From the NCBI RefSeq assembly GCF_009649745.1, contig NZ_WJNG01000001.1, positions 124,001 through 188,000 of the forward strand: a stretch of 64,000 nt of DNA, given 5' to 3'. Shown here piece after piece: positions 42,949 through 53,740 of this stretch. Positions within the stretch are counted from its first letter, which is position 1. Every line of letters starts with the position of its first letter. Under the pieces are notes generated by a model. That model did not search any database. It was not told the origin of the DNA and worked only from the letters and a program-made list of their open reading frames with translations. This stretch comes from Aquibacillus halophilus. Lineage in GTDB: Bacteria > Bacillota > Bacilli > Bacillales > Amphibacillaceae. The position numbers and the translations under genes were made by a program.

Positions 42949-45900
42949 TTATAACTGTCTTCTTCTACTTAGAGCGTATAACAATATACCAGTTACTAGA
43001 AATAACATACTAATGAATAATAAATTAAACGTATTAGTAGCAGTATCTGGTAAGTCTCCTGATTTTGAAGAGTCTTCCTTTGATACTTCTTTGTTTGTAT
43101 CTTGATCTTCAGTTTGTTCGTTATCTTCTTCTCCTACTGGGGTTTCTGTGTCCTCAGTAACTTCTTCCCCTACTGGAGTTTCAGTATCTTCGCTACCTTC
43201 TTCTCCCACTGGAGTTTCAGTTTCCTCGTTACCTTCTTCTCCCACTGGAGTTTCAGTTTCCTCACTACCTTCTTCTCCTACTGGAGTTTCGGTGTCCTCG
43301 CTACCTTCTTCTCCTGCTGGAGTTTCAATGTCCTCGGATCCTTCTTCTCCCGTCGGAGTTTCAGTTTCGTCTTGTGTTTCTTCATCTGTTTCCGCACTTA
43401 ATGTCGTAAACACACTTTCAACAGAAGCTTCTAATGATTTGCCTGAATAGTCTTGGATACTTTGATCAATTACCACTTTATAAGTTTCGTTTGGATTTAG
43501 ATCTGAAGCTGGATTCCAAACGATTGTTTGTGATAATTTTTTCGTTTGATCCTCTTCATAATATCCAGGTTTTCCTGGTGTTTGTTTATAGCCGTTGATA
43601 CCTTCTAGCACAAATTGACCTTCAACTAGTTGATCATTGCTATTGTACACCTTAATTAAATCGTCAATAGTTGCTTCATTCATTAAACGGTCAAACTCTA
43701 TTGTTACGGAACCATCTAAAGCAGCATCAGTTCCTCCATCTACTGGTGTAATAGAGTTTACTATTGGTTTAGCTATTCTAACTAATGGAACATTTAATTG
43801 TGTTTCTGCTGGTGGTACAACAACAGTTCTACTTGTATATGTTTCGTAATCAGCTTTGCTGAAGATAACACGCCAGTTTCCTTCAATAACATCCCAACCG
43901 TAACGTCCGTCTTCATCCGTTACTTGCGGGTTTATTTGGTTAAAGAATTCAGCATTCCATTGTTGCCATCTTGTGCCAACTTGCTGCTCAACAACAGCTG
44001 TCGCACCTTGTAGTCTGTTATCCATACTTCCTTCAAACACATATCCTGATGGGTCAATTAAGACGATAACTTCCATTAATGGAACGCGAATCACTTCTCC
44101 ATTTACTGTGTAAGAAAGTTCTAGTAATTGTTCTCCATAAGAGCTCCAATCGCCAGGGATAATACCACCGTAGTTTTCCCCTTCTTTAGTTAACTCGTAC
44201 TCTTCACCAAGGAAGTGAATAGCTGCGGAGTCAACCTCGCCAGTAAAACCAACAGTAATATCAATTGGTGTGAATTCCACAATAGCAGTCGTTACAATAC
44301 CAGTGTTAGGGTTTATTGTAATGTTTTGGTTCCAACCAGCAGATATATTTACATCATTAAATTCTACAATGTCTGGTTGATAGTCTATTGTTACTGGTTT
44401 TGAATAGGATACATTTTCTCCTTGTGAAACCTTCGCAACTAATTGATGTGTACTATTTTCACCAATTGTAGTTGGTAAGGAAACATCTGCATACCACCAT
44501 TTGCTGTTAGCAGTTGTTTCAGCTAACAATAAGTCACCATCATAAATTTTAACGGTTGCTCCTGGTTTCGCAGTTCCGTAAACATTGATGTCCGATTGCG
44601 CTGTTATTGCAGGCGCAGTTAACGAAACAGATAAAACATTTGTTGTCGCAGTATATGATTTTAGATTATCTTCTCCTAAAGAAAGATTCGCAGTAGAAAT
44701 AATCGTTGACTGAGTTACTTCTTCACTAACGTTCACTTTAAAAGTGATTGTCCCTGCTTGTCCCACCTCTACGTTAGGAATTATAATATTTCCTCGATCT
44801 AATTGAACAACTTGGCCATTCAGTAGAACCGATTCTTCGTTTAATTCAACATTAGTAGGTAGATTAAAAGAAACCTCTACATTTTCTGCCGAACTATCGC
44901 CGTTATTTTTAAAATTCAGGCGATAATCTAACGTTTGACCAGGTACAACCGTCTGTTTAGCAGCGGTAAAACCGTTACCTTCTCCTACAAAGCTTCCTTC
45001 ACCTTCTTGTTCAAGAATAATAGTGTAAGGATCTGCTATCGGAGTAACGTCCGTAACCTCTACATTAGGAAGATTATATGCTTCCGTTTCTATCCTGTAT
45101 GTTCCATCTTCTACATTTCGAATTTTGAAGTAGCCCTCTGCATCAGTTCTTGCCCAAAGAGAGCTCCACTCCTCATTTTCTACAAATAGGTATACATTCA
45201 CATTTTTAGCAGGACTTCCATCTTCTTTCAGAACCTTACCGTGAACATATTTTTCTGACAATAACTCGACAGTACCGAGATTAAATTCGTTATCCACAAA
45301 TTCTTCAGCAGAAACCTCAATAGTTTTTGATTGGTAACCTTCCATTGATAATTCTACCATCAAATCTTCTGCTACAAGTCCATCGATAGTCAGGTCTTGT
45401 TCACTTGTTTGACCATACTCATATATGTTATTTCCACTTACATAGTAAGATACACCTACAAGTGGACTTCCTGAGTTATTTACAACATTACCAGTAATAC
45501 TTGCCCCAGGGCTCATCGTTATCGTAATAACGTCACTATTTTCTTGAACTTCTACATTTGTTTGGTTATACGTAATGTAGCCAGGTGCACGTAGATTCAG
45601 TTGATACTTGTACTGGTCTGTAACAACGACATCTTCTAATAAATATTCGCCAGCTTCATTACTTTCATTCCATAGGTAATAATCACCAAACTCATAATTA
45701 AATGCATTCATGACATCGTAACTATAGAAAGATAGATCATTAATTTCTGTAACTGGTTCATCATTTTCATCTACAACTTTAATCGTTACATCTTTCGTCT
45801 CAGCTTCTAACTGATCAACAGTAATAGTGTATGCTTCTTGGTCACTTAAAATCGAGACTGTTTGTATCGTGTTTAAGTAACTATCTTCTCCGTACACAAT

Positions 45901-48900
45901 AACCTCATAATCACCAACAGGTAATGTAACTGTTTCTGCTGAGTCATACCAGGATCTAAAGAAGCCATCCTCATCCGTCTGTCCATATAAATATACGTCT
46001 TGGTTATTTTCTCCTAGACCTTCAATTGAATATTCTAGTCCTCGATCAATAACTTGATTGTCTTTATCTTTTGCCTGTAATTTTACTTGTTTCACATCTT
46101 CTTGTGCATGTGCGGTTAGAACTTGATCACCCGCTGTAGCTATGACTACACCATCATCATTAACCGCATCAACATGAACGATATATTCCGTATTTGGATT
46201 TAGTAATTCATACGTGTAACTCTGCTCATCAGAAGATACAGTTTCAACCTTTTCACCATTGATATATAAATCAAAGTGGTCTACTGTAGTTGCATTATTC
46301 AACCACCATTCAATCTGTGCTGTAGTATCCGTCACAGATTCTACATACACATCTAAGGACGGTGCAATAACTTGATTATCATACGTTACATTTACACCAG
46401 CAGATTGTAATGTTTCAATTGCCTCTAATGATTGTGTGTTTTCAAAATCTAATGGCAAACCATTTAAAAATAGATCTGTTAAATTCGTTAATGTAGCTAA
46501 ACTACTTACATCTTCGGATGGATTGTTAGCTAACCATAATGTTTCTAGGTTAGATAATCCAGCTAAAGGACTAACATCTGTAATATTATTTGTGTCTAAA
46601 TCTAAATAGGTTAAGTTTTCAAGATTTGCAAGCGGACTAATATCAGAGATATTGTTCTCCCATAATATTAAGCTAGTTAAGGATGTTAATGACTCTAAAA
46701 GGCTAATATCCGAAATAGCATTATCATAGAAATCAATATTACTGAGATTAATAGCATGTTCTAGACCCGTTAAATCTTCAATACTATACCCTGATGCTGG
46801 CAAGGAGGTTAAATTTTCAAGATCACTCGTATAAAGTTCCCGATCATAAATACCTAATGCATCACCGATTGCTCTTTTAAGATTTTCATCATTAAAGGTC
46901 ACCACTTCACCTGTAATTTCATCTGAATTACCAGTAAAACTAACCTCAATCGGTTGATTGATATGGTCTACCCCGTCGAGAACTTCAATCGTATAAGTCG
47001 GATCCAATAAATCACCCATAGGTGTATATATAAATAACTGATACTCACCTACTGGTAAATCAAACACAGTGTTGTCCTCAAAATTAGTCAGGAAACCCTC
47101 TTCATTCACATAACCGTTTTTCGAAACACTGACATTTGTTTGACTAATACCTTCTAAAAGAAATTCATGATAACCTTGATCAGAAGTTGGCATATCTAAA
47201 ATTTGAACTTGTACTTCATTAGCAGTACCGACACCTTCTGTCCAAACTTCTGTCCAATCTCCCGCTGTATTATCATTAGGTAGATGGGCAAGAACTTCAA
47301 TCGCATATCTAGTATTAGGTTCAAGCTCTGAAAATGTATAGGATGTTGTTTCTGAATCAACAAATACACTTTCACCATCTAAAATTAACTCGTACTCTTC
47401 TACAACTTCAACATAATCTGATACATACCAGTCTATCGATATGGAAGAGTCACTAATTTCAGCTATTGCAATGGATAGATCTTGTTCTTCATACCCATCA
47501 TAATGCACGTTTACTCCCGCTTCCACTAGTGCTTCGGCAGTACTATAATCCGATATTGGATTATCAACTAGATACAATGTCTCAAGATTCGTTAAATCTA
47601 TTAAAGGACTAATATCAACAATTTGGTTAAATTCCAAGTCTAAGTATCTCAAATTAGTCAAATTACTTAATGATGAAACATCTTCTATTTGATTGTCCCA
47701 TAAGACTAATTCGTCTAAAGCAGTGAGCTCACTTAGAAGTGAAATATCAGTAATGTTATTTTTAAATAGATTTAGATTTACTAGATTAACAGCATTTTCT
47801 ATGCCTGAAAGATCGTTAATTTGTCTTTCTGGTGCATTTAAAGTAGTAAGTTGTTCTAAATCCCCATTTGTTAGGTCTCTTAAATAGATCCCAAGTTCTT
47901 CACGTATGGCTTGTTCTAGATTAGAATCTGCTATTTCAACAACTTCTCCTAATACTTCACCGCCATTTGTTCTAACATTTAAATTTTTCACATCAGCTCT
48001 ACCAAAAATATGTTTTGTTTCAAATCCAACTCTATACAAAGTATCTTTATCGAGAGAAGCAAAAGAATAAGAAGTCTGATCAGATTCTAGAATAACCTCT
48101 TCAACAACCTCGAAATTTTCACCATTATCAACATAAACATATAAATTAGAAGCTGAGGTGATTTCTGAATTTTCCCAAGTTAAGTCAAAAGAATTTTCAG
48201 TAACATTAGTTACATTCATCTCAAAAGGTTGAAATGATGACAATGCTTCTTCATCTAAAATTAAATTAATTGGGTTCTCCTCGTAATTGTTATCTTCCTG
48301 AATTTCAATTTCAAATTCTGCATAACGACTAAGACTCTCTTCATCATAGAATTTAATTTTATATGAACCAATAGGCAGCTGAAGTCCCATATGTTGACCC
48401 CACATTTCTAGTGAGCCTGCATAAACAGAACCAAATTCAACAAACGTACTATTTGTCTCATCCAAACCTTTAATTTGGAAAAGGTATCCATACTCAATAG
48501 GTTCTTGAGTTGGATCAACTAACTGGATTTGTACATCGACTAGTTCTTCTTCAATCCAACTCGTCTTTGTAGTAATTAATCTTCCATATAAGTTATCTGT
48601 ATCTAAAGTTGGAGTTACTTCAATATCATACGACGTATAGGAGTCTAAGTTTGCAAACACATATTCTCTCGTATCCCCAGCTAAAGTATCTACTAGTTCA
48701 CCATTTAATAGTACTTCGAAATCTTCAAAAGAATCTGAAGCATCCCACTGAATAGTTATTGAACTACTAGTAGAAGTTACGTCTACTAAATGTAAAAACT
48801 CATAATTATTATCATCAGGTGATTCTTCATAATAATAAACAGATACTCCCTGTGACTCTAAACTATAGATTGTTTCCTGGGTGTTTGATCCTTCACTCAA

Positions 48901-50721
48901 GTCTAAATCTAATTCATATAAATATAGTTCATTTAAGTTAGTAAGGGCATGTAAACTTGTAATATCTTGAACGCCCGTATAACTCAATATTAATGTGCTA
49001 AGATTTGTTAGATTGCTTAAAGGACTGATATCTTCTAACTGCGGATTATAGTCTATAGACAGATAAGATAAGTTTGGTAGACTACTTAACGGACTTACAT
49101 CTGTAAATCTATTTTCCCACAATACGACACTTTCAAGATTTGTCAGGTTAGTTAATGGGGAGAGATCTTCAATATTGTTCCCTGAAAGATCGAGTCCAAC
49201 TAGATTCGTTGCATATTCTAATCCTGACAAGTTTTCAATCCCTTGATCCGTTGCATGTAAGGTAGTTAAATCTTGTAAATCCTTACCTGTAAGTTCTCGA
49301 TCATATACTGCTAAATGATCACGAACATTCTCTTCTAAAATTGGATCCTCGAATGAAATCACTTTAAAAATAGATGTATTAATAAATTCATAGTAATAGA
49401 TAGATTCGTTATTATCATTATCTAAAAGAGAAATAGATATTTTTCCATCTCCGTTATTCGCTAATGCTTCTTTAAACTCACCTAATGTTACTTCACCCTC
49501 TAAATGAAAAAGATCATTGATTGAAATAGAGGCAAGTCCATTGTTAAACGTAATAATAGTATCTTGACCATTAAATGTAACCGTAGCTTTCGCTATATCA
49601 TTAAAAGCTTCTATTGTGAGACCTGATACGATAGATTCATCATTTTCTAAAGGTGAGTCTATCGTCCATGCCGGATCAAGAAAATTAATAAAATCAAATT
49701 CAAAATATTTTTCTTGATTATAGGCACCACCAAATCCAGAACCTTCTATAGTCCACATAATATTTTCAACTATTGGTCCTTCTACTGCAGGTTCCGCTGG
49801 CTGTTCCGGTTCTGTTGGTTCTGTTGGTTCCACTGATCCATCGGTTGTATCACCTTCGTACAATGAGGTTCTCATAAACTCATAGTAATAGGTAGATACA
49901 TTACCATCTTCACCTAACAGCTGAATCTTTATTTTTCCATCACCATTGTTAGCCAAAGCTTGTTTGAATTGAGCCAGTGTTGCATCTTCTTCCAAATCAA
50001 AAAGGCTCATAAGTGGTATAAATGCATTTCCATTTGTAAAGCCAAAATAGAAACTTTGACCATTATATGAAGCTGATCCCTCTAAAGCATCTATTGATGA
50101 TTCGATAGAGAAACCTTCCACGTTAGCATTATTATCTTCCAAAGGAGAACCCTCATTAATTGGATCCATGAGATCCCCCATATCTAACAAGAAATAATCT
50201 TCTTGTTTAGGAGTTGCCATCGCTACACCACCAACTACAAGTCTGATGTTATCAACTAATGGCCCGTCTAAGTCAGGTGTCTCAGTCGGCTCAGATTCAA
50301 CAGGTGGTTCCACTTCTCCTTCAGAAACCTCAAAGTCTGAAGTTGTTATGGTCACTTTATTACTTTCAATCTGTAAGTTACTTACTGTAACTCCAGCAGA
50401 TTGATATGTATATGTAGTATTTGGTTCTACTTCAGTATCCAAATAACTGTACTGAACAAAATCGGAATCAAGTTGCTCTTTAGTAGGTTCAACGATAGAA
50501 GCTTCTCCGTTTTTCCATATGAAAAAATGAGAAAATTCCTCTCCAACCTCAGTTTCATTGATTATCCAAGTCAATTGGTTTGAAGCTTGTCCCTGTTCAA
50601 CTTGTAAATTAATAGCTGTGACATCATCATTTTCCATAGCAATTGCACTCACAGGTGAAGCAATAACTGAAAAAAGTATCACAATGATAGATAAAATGTT
50701 AACGCATTTTCTAATACTCAA
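42949..50721 (-). CDS. Giant LRR/FN3-like surface protein with LPDTA sorting signal
   Basis: The 2590-residue protein begins with a signal peptide (LSIIVILFSVIASPVSAIAM). Two N-terminal copies of a module with LANNGDGKI..YYYEF follow (about 155-290 and 315-445). Three internalin-like LRR blocks (NLVGLDLSGNNIEDLSPLTN type) alternate with FN3-like and prealbumin-like domains. Later come a DUF11-like domain (TVVPGQTLDYRLNFKN), an Ig-like domain (NVYGTAKPGATVKIYDGD) and a Big_5 domain (FDRLMNEATIDDL). Seven ETPVGEEGSEDT-type repeats precede LPDTATNT, a hydrophobic helix and RRRQL. It is probably sortase-anchored and adhesive. Start is TTG at 50721 behind AAAGGGGGA. Confidence 0.88.
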   Translation of the reverse strand: MSIRKCVNILSIIVILFSVIASPVSAIAMENDDVTAINLQVEQGQASNQLTWIINETEVGEEFSHFFIWKNGEASIVEPTKEQLDSDFVQYSYLDTEVEPNTTYTYQSAGVTVSNLQIESNKVTITTSDFEVSEGEVEPPVESEPTETPDLDGPLVDNIRLVVGGVAMATPKQEDYFLLDMGDLMDPINEGSPLEDNNANVEGFSIESSIDALEGSASYNGQSFYFGFTNGNAFIPLMSLFDLEEDATLAQFKQALANNGDGKIKIQLLGEDGNVSTYYYEFMRTSLYEGDTTDGSVEPTEPTEPEQPAEPAVEGPIVENIMWTIEGSGFGGAYNQEKYFEFDFINFLDPAWTIDSPLENDESIVSGLTIEAFNDIAKATVTFNGQDTIITFNNGLASISINDLFHLEGEVTLGEFKEALANNGDGKISISLLDNDNNESIYYYEFINTSIFKVISFEDPILEENVRDHLAVYDRELTGKDLQDLTTLHATDQGIENLSGLEYATNLVGLDLSGNNIEDLSPLTNLTNLESVVLWENRFTDVSPLSSLPNLSYLSIDYNPQLEDISPLSNLTNLSTLILSYTGVQDITSLHALTNLNELYLYELDLDLSEGSNTQETIYSLESQGVSVYYYEESPDDNNYEFLHLVDVTSTSSSITIQWDASDSFEDFEVLLNGELVDTLAGDTREYVFANLDSYTSYDIEVTPTLDTDNLYGRLITTKTSWIEEELVDVQIQLVDPTQEPIEYGYLFQIKGLDETNSTFVEFGSVYAGSLEMWGQHMGLQLPIGSYKIKFYDEESLSRYAEFEIEIQEDNNYEENPINLILDEEALSSFQPFEMNVTNVTENSFDLTWENSEITSASNLYVYVDNGENFEVVEEVILESDQTSYSFASLDKDTLYRVGFETKHIFGRADVKNLNVRTNGGEVLGEVVEIADSNLEQAIREELGIYLRDLTNGDLEQLTTLNAPERQINDLSGIENAVNLVNLNLFKNNITDISLLSELTALDELVLWDNQIEDVSSLSNLTNLRYLDLEFNQIVDISPLIDLTNLETLYLVDNPISDYSTAEALVEAGVNVHYDGYEEQDLSIAIAEISDSSISIDWYVSDYVEVVEEYELILDGESVFVDSETTSYTFSELEPNTRYAIEVLAHLPNDNTAGDWTEVWTEGVGTANEVQVQILDMPTSDQGYHEFLLEGISQTNVSVSKNGYVNEEGFLTNFEDNTVFDLPVGEYQLFIYTPMGDLLDPTYTIEVLDGVDHINQPIEVSFTGNSDEITGEVVTFNDENLKRAIGDALGIYDRELYTSDLENLTSLPASGYSIEDLTGLEHAINLSNIDFYDNAISDISLLESLTSLTSLILWENNISDISPLANLENLTYLDLDTNNITDVSPLAGLSNLETLWLANNPSEDVSSLATLTNLTDLFLNGLPLDFENTQSLEAIETLQSAGVNVTYDNQVIAPSLDVYVESVTDTTAQIEWWLNNATTVDHFDLYINGEKVETVSSDEQSYTYELLNPNTEYIVHVDAVNDDGVVIATAGDQVLTAHAQEDVKQVKLQAKDKDNQVIDRGLEYSIEGLGENNQDVYLYGQTDEDGFFRSWYDSAETVTLPVGDYEVIVYGEDSYLNTIQTVSILSDQEAYTITVDQLEAETKDVTIKVVDENDEPVTEINDLSFYSYDVMNAFNYEFGDYYLWNESNEAGEYLLEDVVVTDQYKYQLNLRAPGYITYNQTNVEVQENSDVITITMSPGASITGNVVNNSGSPLVGVSYYVSGNNIYEYGQTSEQDLTIDGLVAEDLMVELSMEGYQSKTIEVSAEEFVDNEFNLGTVELLSEKYVHGKVLKEDGSPAKNVNVYLFVENEEWSSLWARTDAEGYFKIRNVEDGTYRIETEAYNLPNVEVTDVTPIADPYTIILEQEGEGSFVGEGNGFTAAKQTVVPGQTLDYRLNFKNNGDSSAENVEVSFNLPTNVELNEESVLLNGQVVQLDRGNIIIPNVEVGQAGTITFKVNVSEEVTQSTIISTANLSLGEDNLKSYTATTNVLSVSLTAPAITAQSDINVYGTAKPGATVKIYDGDLLLAETTANSKWWYADVSLPTTIGENSTHQLVAKVSQGENVSYSKPVTIDYQPDIVEFNDVNISAGWNQNITINPNTGIVTTAIVEFTPIDITVGFTGEVDSAAIHFLGEEYELTKEGENYGGIIPGDWSSYGEQLLELSYTVNGEVIRVPLMEVIVLIDPSGYVFEGSMDNRLQGATAVVEQQVGTRWQQWNAEFFNQINPQVTDEDGRYGWDVIEGNWRVIFSKADYETYTSRTVVVPPAETQLNVPLVRIAKPIVNSITPVDGGTDAALDGSVTIEFDRLMNEATIDDLIKVYNSNDQLVEGQFVLEGINGYKQTPGKPGYYEEDQTKKLSQTIVWNPASDLNPNETYKVVIDQSIQDYSGKSLEASVESVFTTLSAETDEETQDETETPTGEEGSEDIETPAGEEGSEDTETPVGEEGSEETETPVGEEGNEETETPVGEEGSEDTETPVGEEVTEDTETPVGEEDNEQTEDQDTNKEVSKEDSSKSGDLPDTATNTFNLLFISMLFLVTGILLYALSRRRQL
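43111..43362 (-). repeat. Seven 36-bp tandem repeats in the surface protein gene
   Basis: Each unit encodes 12 residues of the type ETPVGEEGSEDT. The units differ at a few positions. The acidic stalk they form lies between the Big_5 domain and the sorting signal, as in wall-spanning regions of other anchored proteins. Confidence 0.9.
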
Positions 50722-50863
50722 ATTCTATATCCCCCTTTGTAATGTATAGTATAAAAGACTCCCTTTTGCCAGGAATAAAATACACATAAAAGCATTATAG
50801 CTCATTTTACCTAGTTAGTTAACAAAATTATACAAAAAATCCATTATTTTTACAAAATATGCG

Positions 50864-50885
50864 TAGGGACGGTTCTTTTGCGTCC
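50864..50885 (+). repeat. REP-like repeat, left copy of a facing pair
   Basis: TAGGGACGGTTC followed by TTTTGCGTCC; its exact inverted partner is at 51189-51208. Confidence 0.85.
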
Positions 50886-51188
50886 GAAAACAGCAAAAAG
50901 GAAGAATGATAGTGGTTGCTTCACAGACCCGGACGCGTCTCATTAAATAACGGGCTCTTCACTCCACCATTCTCAATAAGCGAAGGTTCACTAGTTTTTA
51001 TAATTGTTTAAGCCGAGTAGCATTGGGCGAAGGAGAACGATTCACACGTGGACAAATTGAAAGGATTGTTATTGTAAGAAGAATAGCTAGTAGAAGTTAC
51101 GCCAAAACACGATATCTTTGAGAATTTTATAAATTAAATACTAAGTGGAGATTGTTGAGTAGGTTGGATATAATTCTCATGCTAAGAA

Positions 51189-51208
51189 GGACGCAAAAGA
51201 ACCGTCCC
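51189..51208 (-). repeat. REP-like repeat, right copy of a facing pair
   Basis: GGACGCAAAAGAACCGTCCC is identical to the minus consensus and is the inverted partner of 50864-50885. Confidence 0.85.
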
Positions 51209-51220
51209 TCAATTTCCACA

Positions 51221-51257
51221 AAGGCCGTTGAAAATCATTAGATTTTCAGCGGCCTCA
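51221..51257 (-). terminator. Terminator of the subtilase gene
   Basis: AAGGCCGTTGAAAATC (51221-51236) and GATTTTCAGCGGCCTC (51241-51256) pair with one wobble around ATTA, then TTTG on the minus strand. Confidence 0.75.
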
Positions 51258-51310
51258 TTTATACCGGGATCATTTGGTTGCATCCTAGTGTCACTTTATT
51301 AGATTGTAGA

Positions 51311-53380
51311 TCATCCTGGTGGTTGACCACCTTTTTTGACCAAGAGAATTTCTACTGCTTCTGCTCGTTTTGAGAGCCCTTGTGTTCCAGCGACTTTCCC
51401 ATTTTTGGCCCAGTCTAACCACCCGAAGCTTTGGACGTGCATTCGGTAATAAACGTCATAATGATTTGCTATTGCTCCAGTTAAGTTTATTTTAATTGCT
51501 TCAACACGTTTGCTTTCTCCTGTTGTTCCACTTATTTCTCCATTAGAAACTGAACTTAACCAGCCATAGTCTTGAACATGTGTACTGTATGAAATGCCTC
51601 CATCGTATGGGGCACCTTTTAATGTGATGAGAATAGCTTCGACTCGTTTACTTTGTCCAGTTGTTCCACCTTTTTCGCCGTCAGCGACTGAATTTAACCA
51701 ACCATAACTTTGTACATGGGCTGAATAAACAACAGAAGGACTTGATAAAAAATGCCTATCTGTTGATCCTGGTGGTTGACCACCTTTATCTACTAAGACA
51801 ATCTGAACAGCTTCTAACCGCTTAGACAATCCCTCTGTGCCTGCAGGTTGACCATTTTTAGCCCAATCCAACCAACCAAAATTTTGAGAATGGACCCGAT
51901 AATACACATCAAAATGCTCTGCCATTTCTTCAGTCAGTTTTAGCTTGATCGCTTCCATTCGCTTACTTTGACCAACAGTTCCTGAGACCTCTCCATTTAC
52001 TACATCATTTGTCCACCCGTAGTCTTGTACATGTGTCGAATAAACGATGTCTCCACTATAACTGGTGTTTTTTAATTCGATTTTAATTGCTTCTAATCGT
52101 TTAGATTCTCCAGTAGTACCGCTCACCTCACCGTCGGCCACGAAATCCATCCAACCATAAGATTGAACATGTGTCGAATAACTTATAGATGGATTCACAA
52201 TAGTTTCGGAAATAGGATGGTAATAAACGAATCCATAACCGTAGTAAGGATCTTGCCCAGGCACACCTAAATCTTTTGCGTTTAAACTAAGAAGCACCTT
52301 TAATTCACTATTTGTTGAATGTGGGTATTTTTCCTTCAAAAGAGCTAACATTCCCGTAACATGCGGAGTAGCTTGTGATGTTCCGCTTTGAGATGCATAA
52401 ATCCCTTTGGTGAATGTACTAATAATATTTTCTCCAGGAGCTGAGAAATCGACTTCGTTCCCTGTAGAAGAAAAGTCACTTATGTTTAGTAGCTCGCTCA
52501 CAGATGAAGCAGCAATAACATTTGTGAATTTTGCTGGATAATGCACGGAATTCTCTAACCCGTCATTACCACTAGCAGCCACAAGAATAATACCCTTATC
52601 ATAGGCATCATTTATCATTTGTTCTAACAATTTACTATAACCAATGCTGCCTATGCTAAGGTTTAAGATATCCATTTCGTTTGCAATTGCCCAATCTAAC
52701 CCCTCTAAAATATCTTGCAAATTGCCAGATCCTGTATTATCTAATATCTTTACAGCATATAGGTCAACATTAGGTGCCAACCCAACAACATCTATCCCAT
52801 TGACAGTTGTAATCTCAGGCTGTGCAGCAATAATGCCAGAAACGTGTGTCCCATGTCCGTTATCATCTTCCCATGAATCAGTGTAATCAACGGTTGAAAC
52901 ACCACCTGCAATAGTTAACTCGTCATGGGTGGAGATACCTGTGTCAAGTACAGCTACCTTAACCCCATTTCCTGTATAACCTTGCTTCCAAGATTCTAGA
53001 ATATTTGTTGCAAGAATGTTCCATTGAGTTGCTTCTGTAGTTTCACTCGTTGTTGCATTAAAAATCTCTACTTGTCCGGTTTCTATCATACTAAAGGGGA
53101 TATTTTCCTCGATATAATCAATGTTAGAATTTGACTTTAACCTTACCAGTTCATCTTCTGTTGCTGATACGGCTATAGCTGGAACTGTTTTAAACTCGTA
53201 ATTCACTTCTTTACTTCCTTCAATAACTATGTCTTTCCCCTTATCATTTTTATAAACAATTATGACATCTCTCTCTTGTAATCCTGATTCCTCTGCATAC
53301 ACATCTGGTAAATAGTTGTTGAAAAGAATAATGGTTAATAATGCAAGAAAAGCTAGAAAGATAGAATTTTTTCTTCTCAT
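51311..53380 (-). CDS. Secreted subtilisin-like protease with six ChW repeats
   Basis: A signal peptide (IFLAFLALLTIILFNNYLP) leads into an inhibitor-I9-like prodomain (VIIVYKNDKGKDIVIEGS). The subtilase domain follows with the triad Asp (VAVLDTGIS), His (DNGHGTHVSG) and Ser (SGTSQATPHV). The C-terminal 290 residues are two A-B-C triplets of ChW repeats (YSTHVQSYGWMDFVADGEVS and similar), each with a conserved GW. ChW arrays are thought to mediate surface attachment or protein binding. ATG at 53380 is chosen for the signal peptide; its ribosome site is weak and a TTG at 53443 remains possible. It is divergent from the next ChW gene. Confidence 0.88.
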   Translation of the reverse strand: MRRKNSIFLAFLALLTIILFNNYLPDVYAEESGLQERDVIIVYKNDKGKDIVIEGSKEVNYEFKTVPAIAVSATEDELVRLKSNSNIDYIEENIPFSMIETGQVEIFNATTSETTEATQWNILATNILESWKQGYTGNGVKVAVLDTGISTHDELTIAGGVSTVDYTDSWEDDNGHGTHVSGIIAAQPEITTVNGIDVVGLAPNVDLYAVKILDNTGSGNLQDILEGLDWAIANEMDILNLSIGSIGYSKLLEQMINDAYDKGIILVAASGNDGLENSVHYPAKFTNVIAASSVSELLNISDFSSTGNEVDFSAPGENIISTFTKGIYASQSGTSQATPHVTGMLALLKEKYPHSTNSELKVLLSLNAKDLGVPGQDPYYGYGFVYYHPISETIVNPSISYSTHVQSYGWMDFVADGEVSGTTGESKRLEAIKIELKNTSYSGDIVYSTHVQDYGWTNDVVNGEVSGTVGQSKRMEAIKLKLTEEMAEHFDVYYRVHSQNFGWLDWAKNGQPAGTEGLSKRLEAVQIVLVDKGGQPPGSTDRHFLSSPSVVYSAHVQSYGWLNSVADGEKGGTTGQSKRVEAILITLKGAPYDGGISYSTHVQDYGWLSSVSNGEISGTTGESKRVEAIKINLTGAIANHYDVYYRMHVQSFGWLDWAKNGKVAGTQGLSKRAEAVEILLVKKGGQPPG

Positions 53381-53635
53381 TCTATGTTCACACCCATCAG
53401 AATTTGTTGACTCATTAACTAGAGTTATGAGTTTACTAATCAATTGTTCTTTAAAATCTCGTTAAAAGTATTATATCGTATATTATATGTATTTTGTTGA
53501 GAATTGCCGAAAATACACATAGGTAGTTACTTAATATGATAAAGAAGTTCAATAGCGCTATTTGGAAAGCAAAAATACTAGATTACTAAAAGCTACGATT
53601 TAACCCTTATGAAGATTAGAACGGTGGGAAAATTC

Positions 53636-53645
53636 TGTCGAAAAA
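53636..53645 (+). promoter_or_regulatory. Putative Spo0A box
   Basis: TGTCGAAAAA matches the Spo0A box core TGTCGAA and its A-rich 3' extension. Confidence 0.5.
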
Positions 53646-53730
53646 TGGAGTTCAACCTGGATAGGCCTGGTTAATATGAACCTGTTTTTTTACAATTTTA
53701 TGGTATTTCATTAAAAGTAAGTGAAATTTA

Positions 53731-53740
53731 TTGTCGAATT
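53731..53740 (+). promoter_or_regulatory. Putative Spo0A box upstream of the C39 ChW gene
   Basis: TTGTCGAATT lies about 100 bases before the start. The surrounding TATTGTCGAATTTATGGTA is nearly repeated at 56810 before the amidase gene. Confidence 0.55.

Larger units (their letters stand above)
50722..51310. other. 590-base intergenic stretch with facing REP copies
   Basis: A plus REP copy (50864-50885) and a minus copy (51189-51208) enclose about 300 bases. Inside, a plus-strand frame reading GEGERFTRGQIERIVIVRRI ends in TGA near 51121. A later stretch reads TKWRLLSRLDIILML. Both look like gene relics, and the latter resembles 25430-25500. A terminator for the protease gene follows at 51221-51257. 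Confidence 0.5.

Noticed and set aside
43111-43362. Regular 36-bp repeats resembling a CRISPR array
   Set aside because: Units are directly adjacent without spacers and encode an in-frame acidic stalk in the surface protein.
43102-43450. Open frames on the plus strand across the stalk repeats
   Set aside because: They are shadows of the repeat coding sequence with low-complexity products and no ribosome sites.
50864-51208. Complete insertion sequence with REP ends as terminal inverted repeats
   Set aside because: The enclosed sequence holds only short broken frames and no recognisable transposase, and no target duplication was seen.
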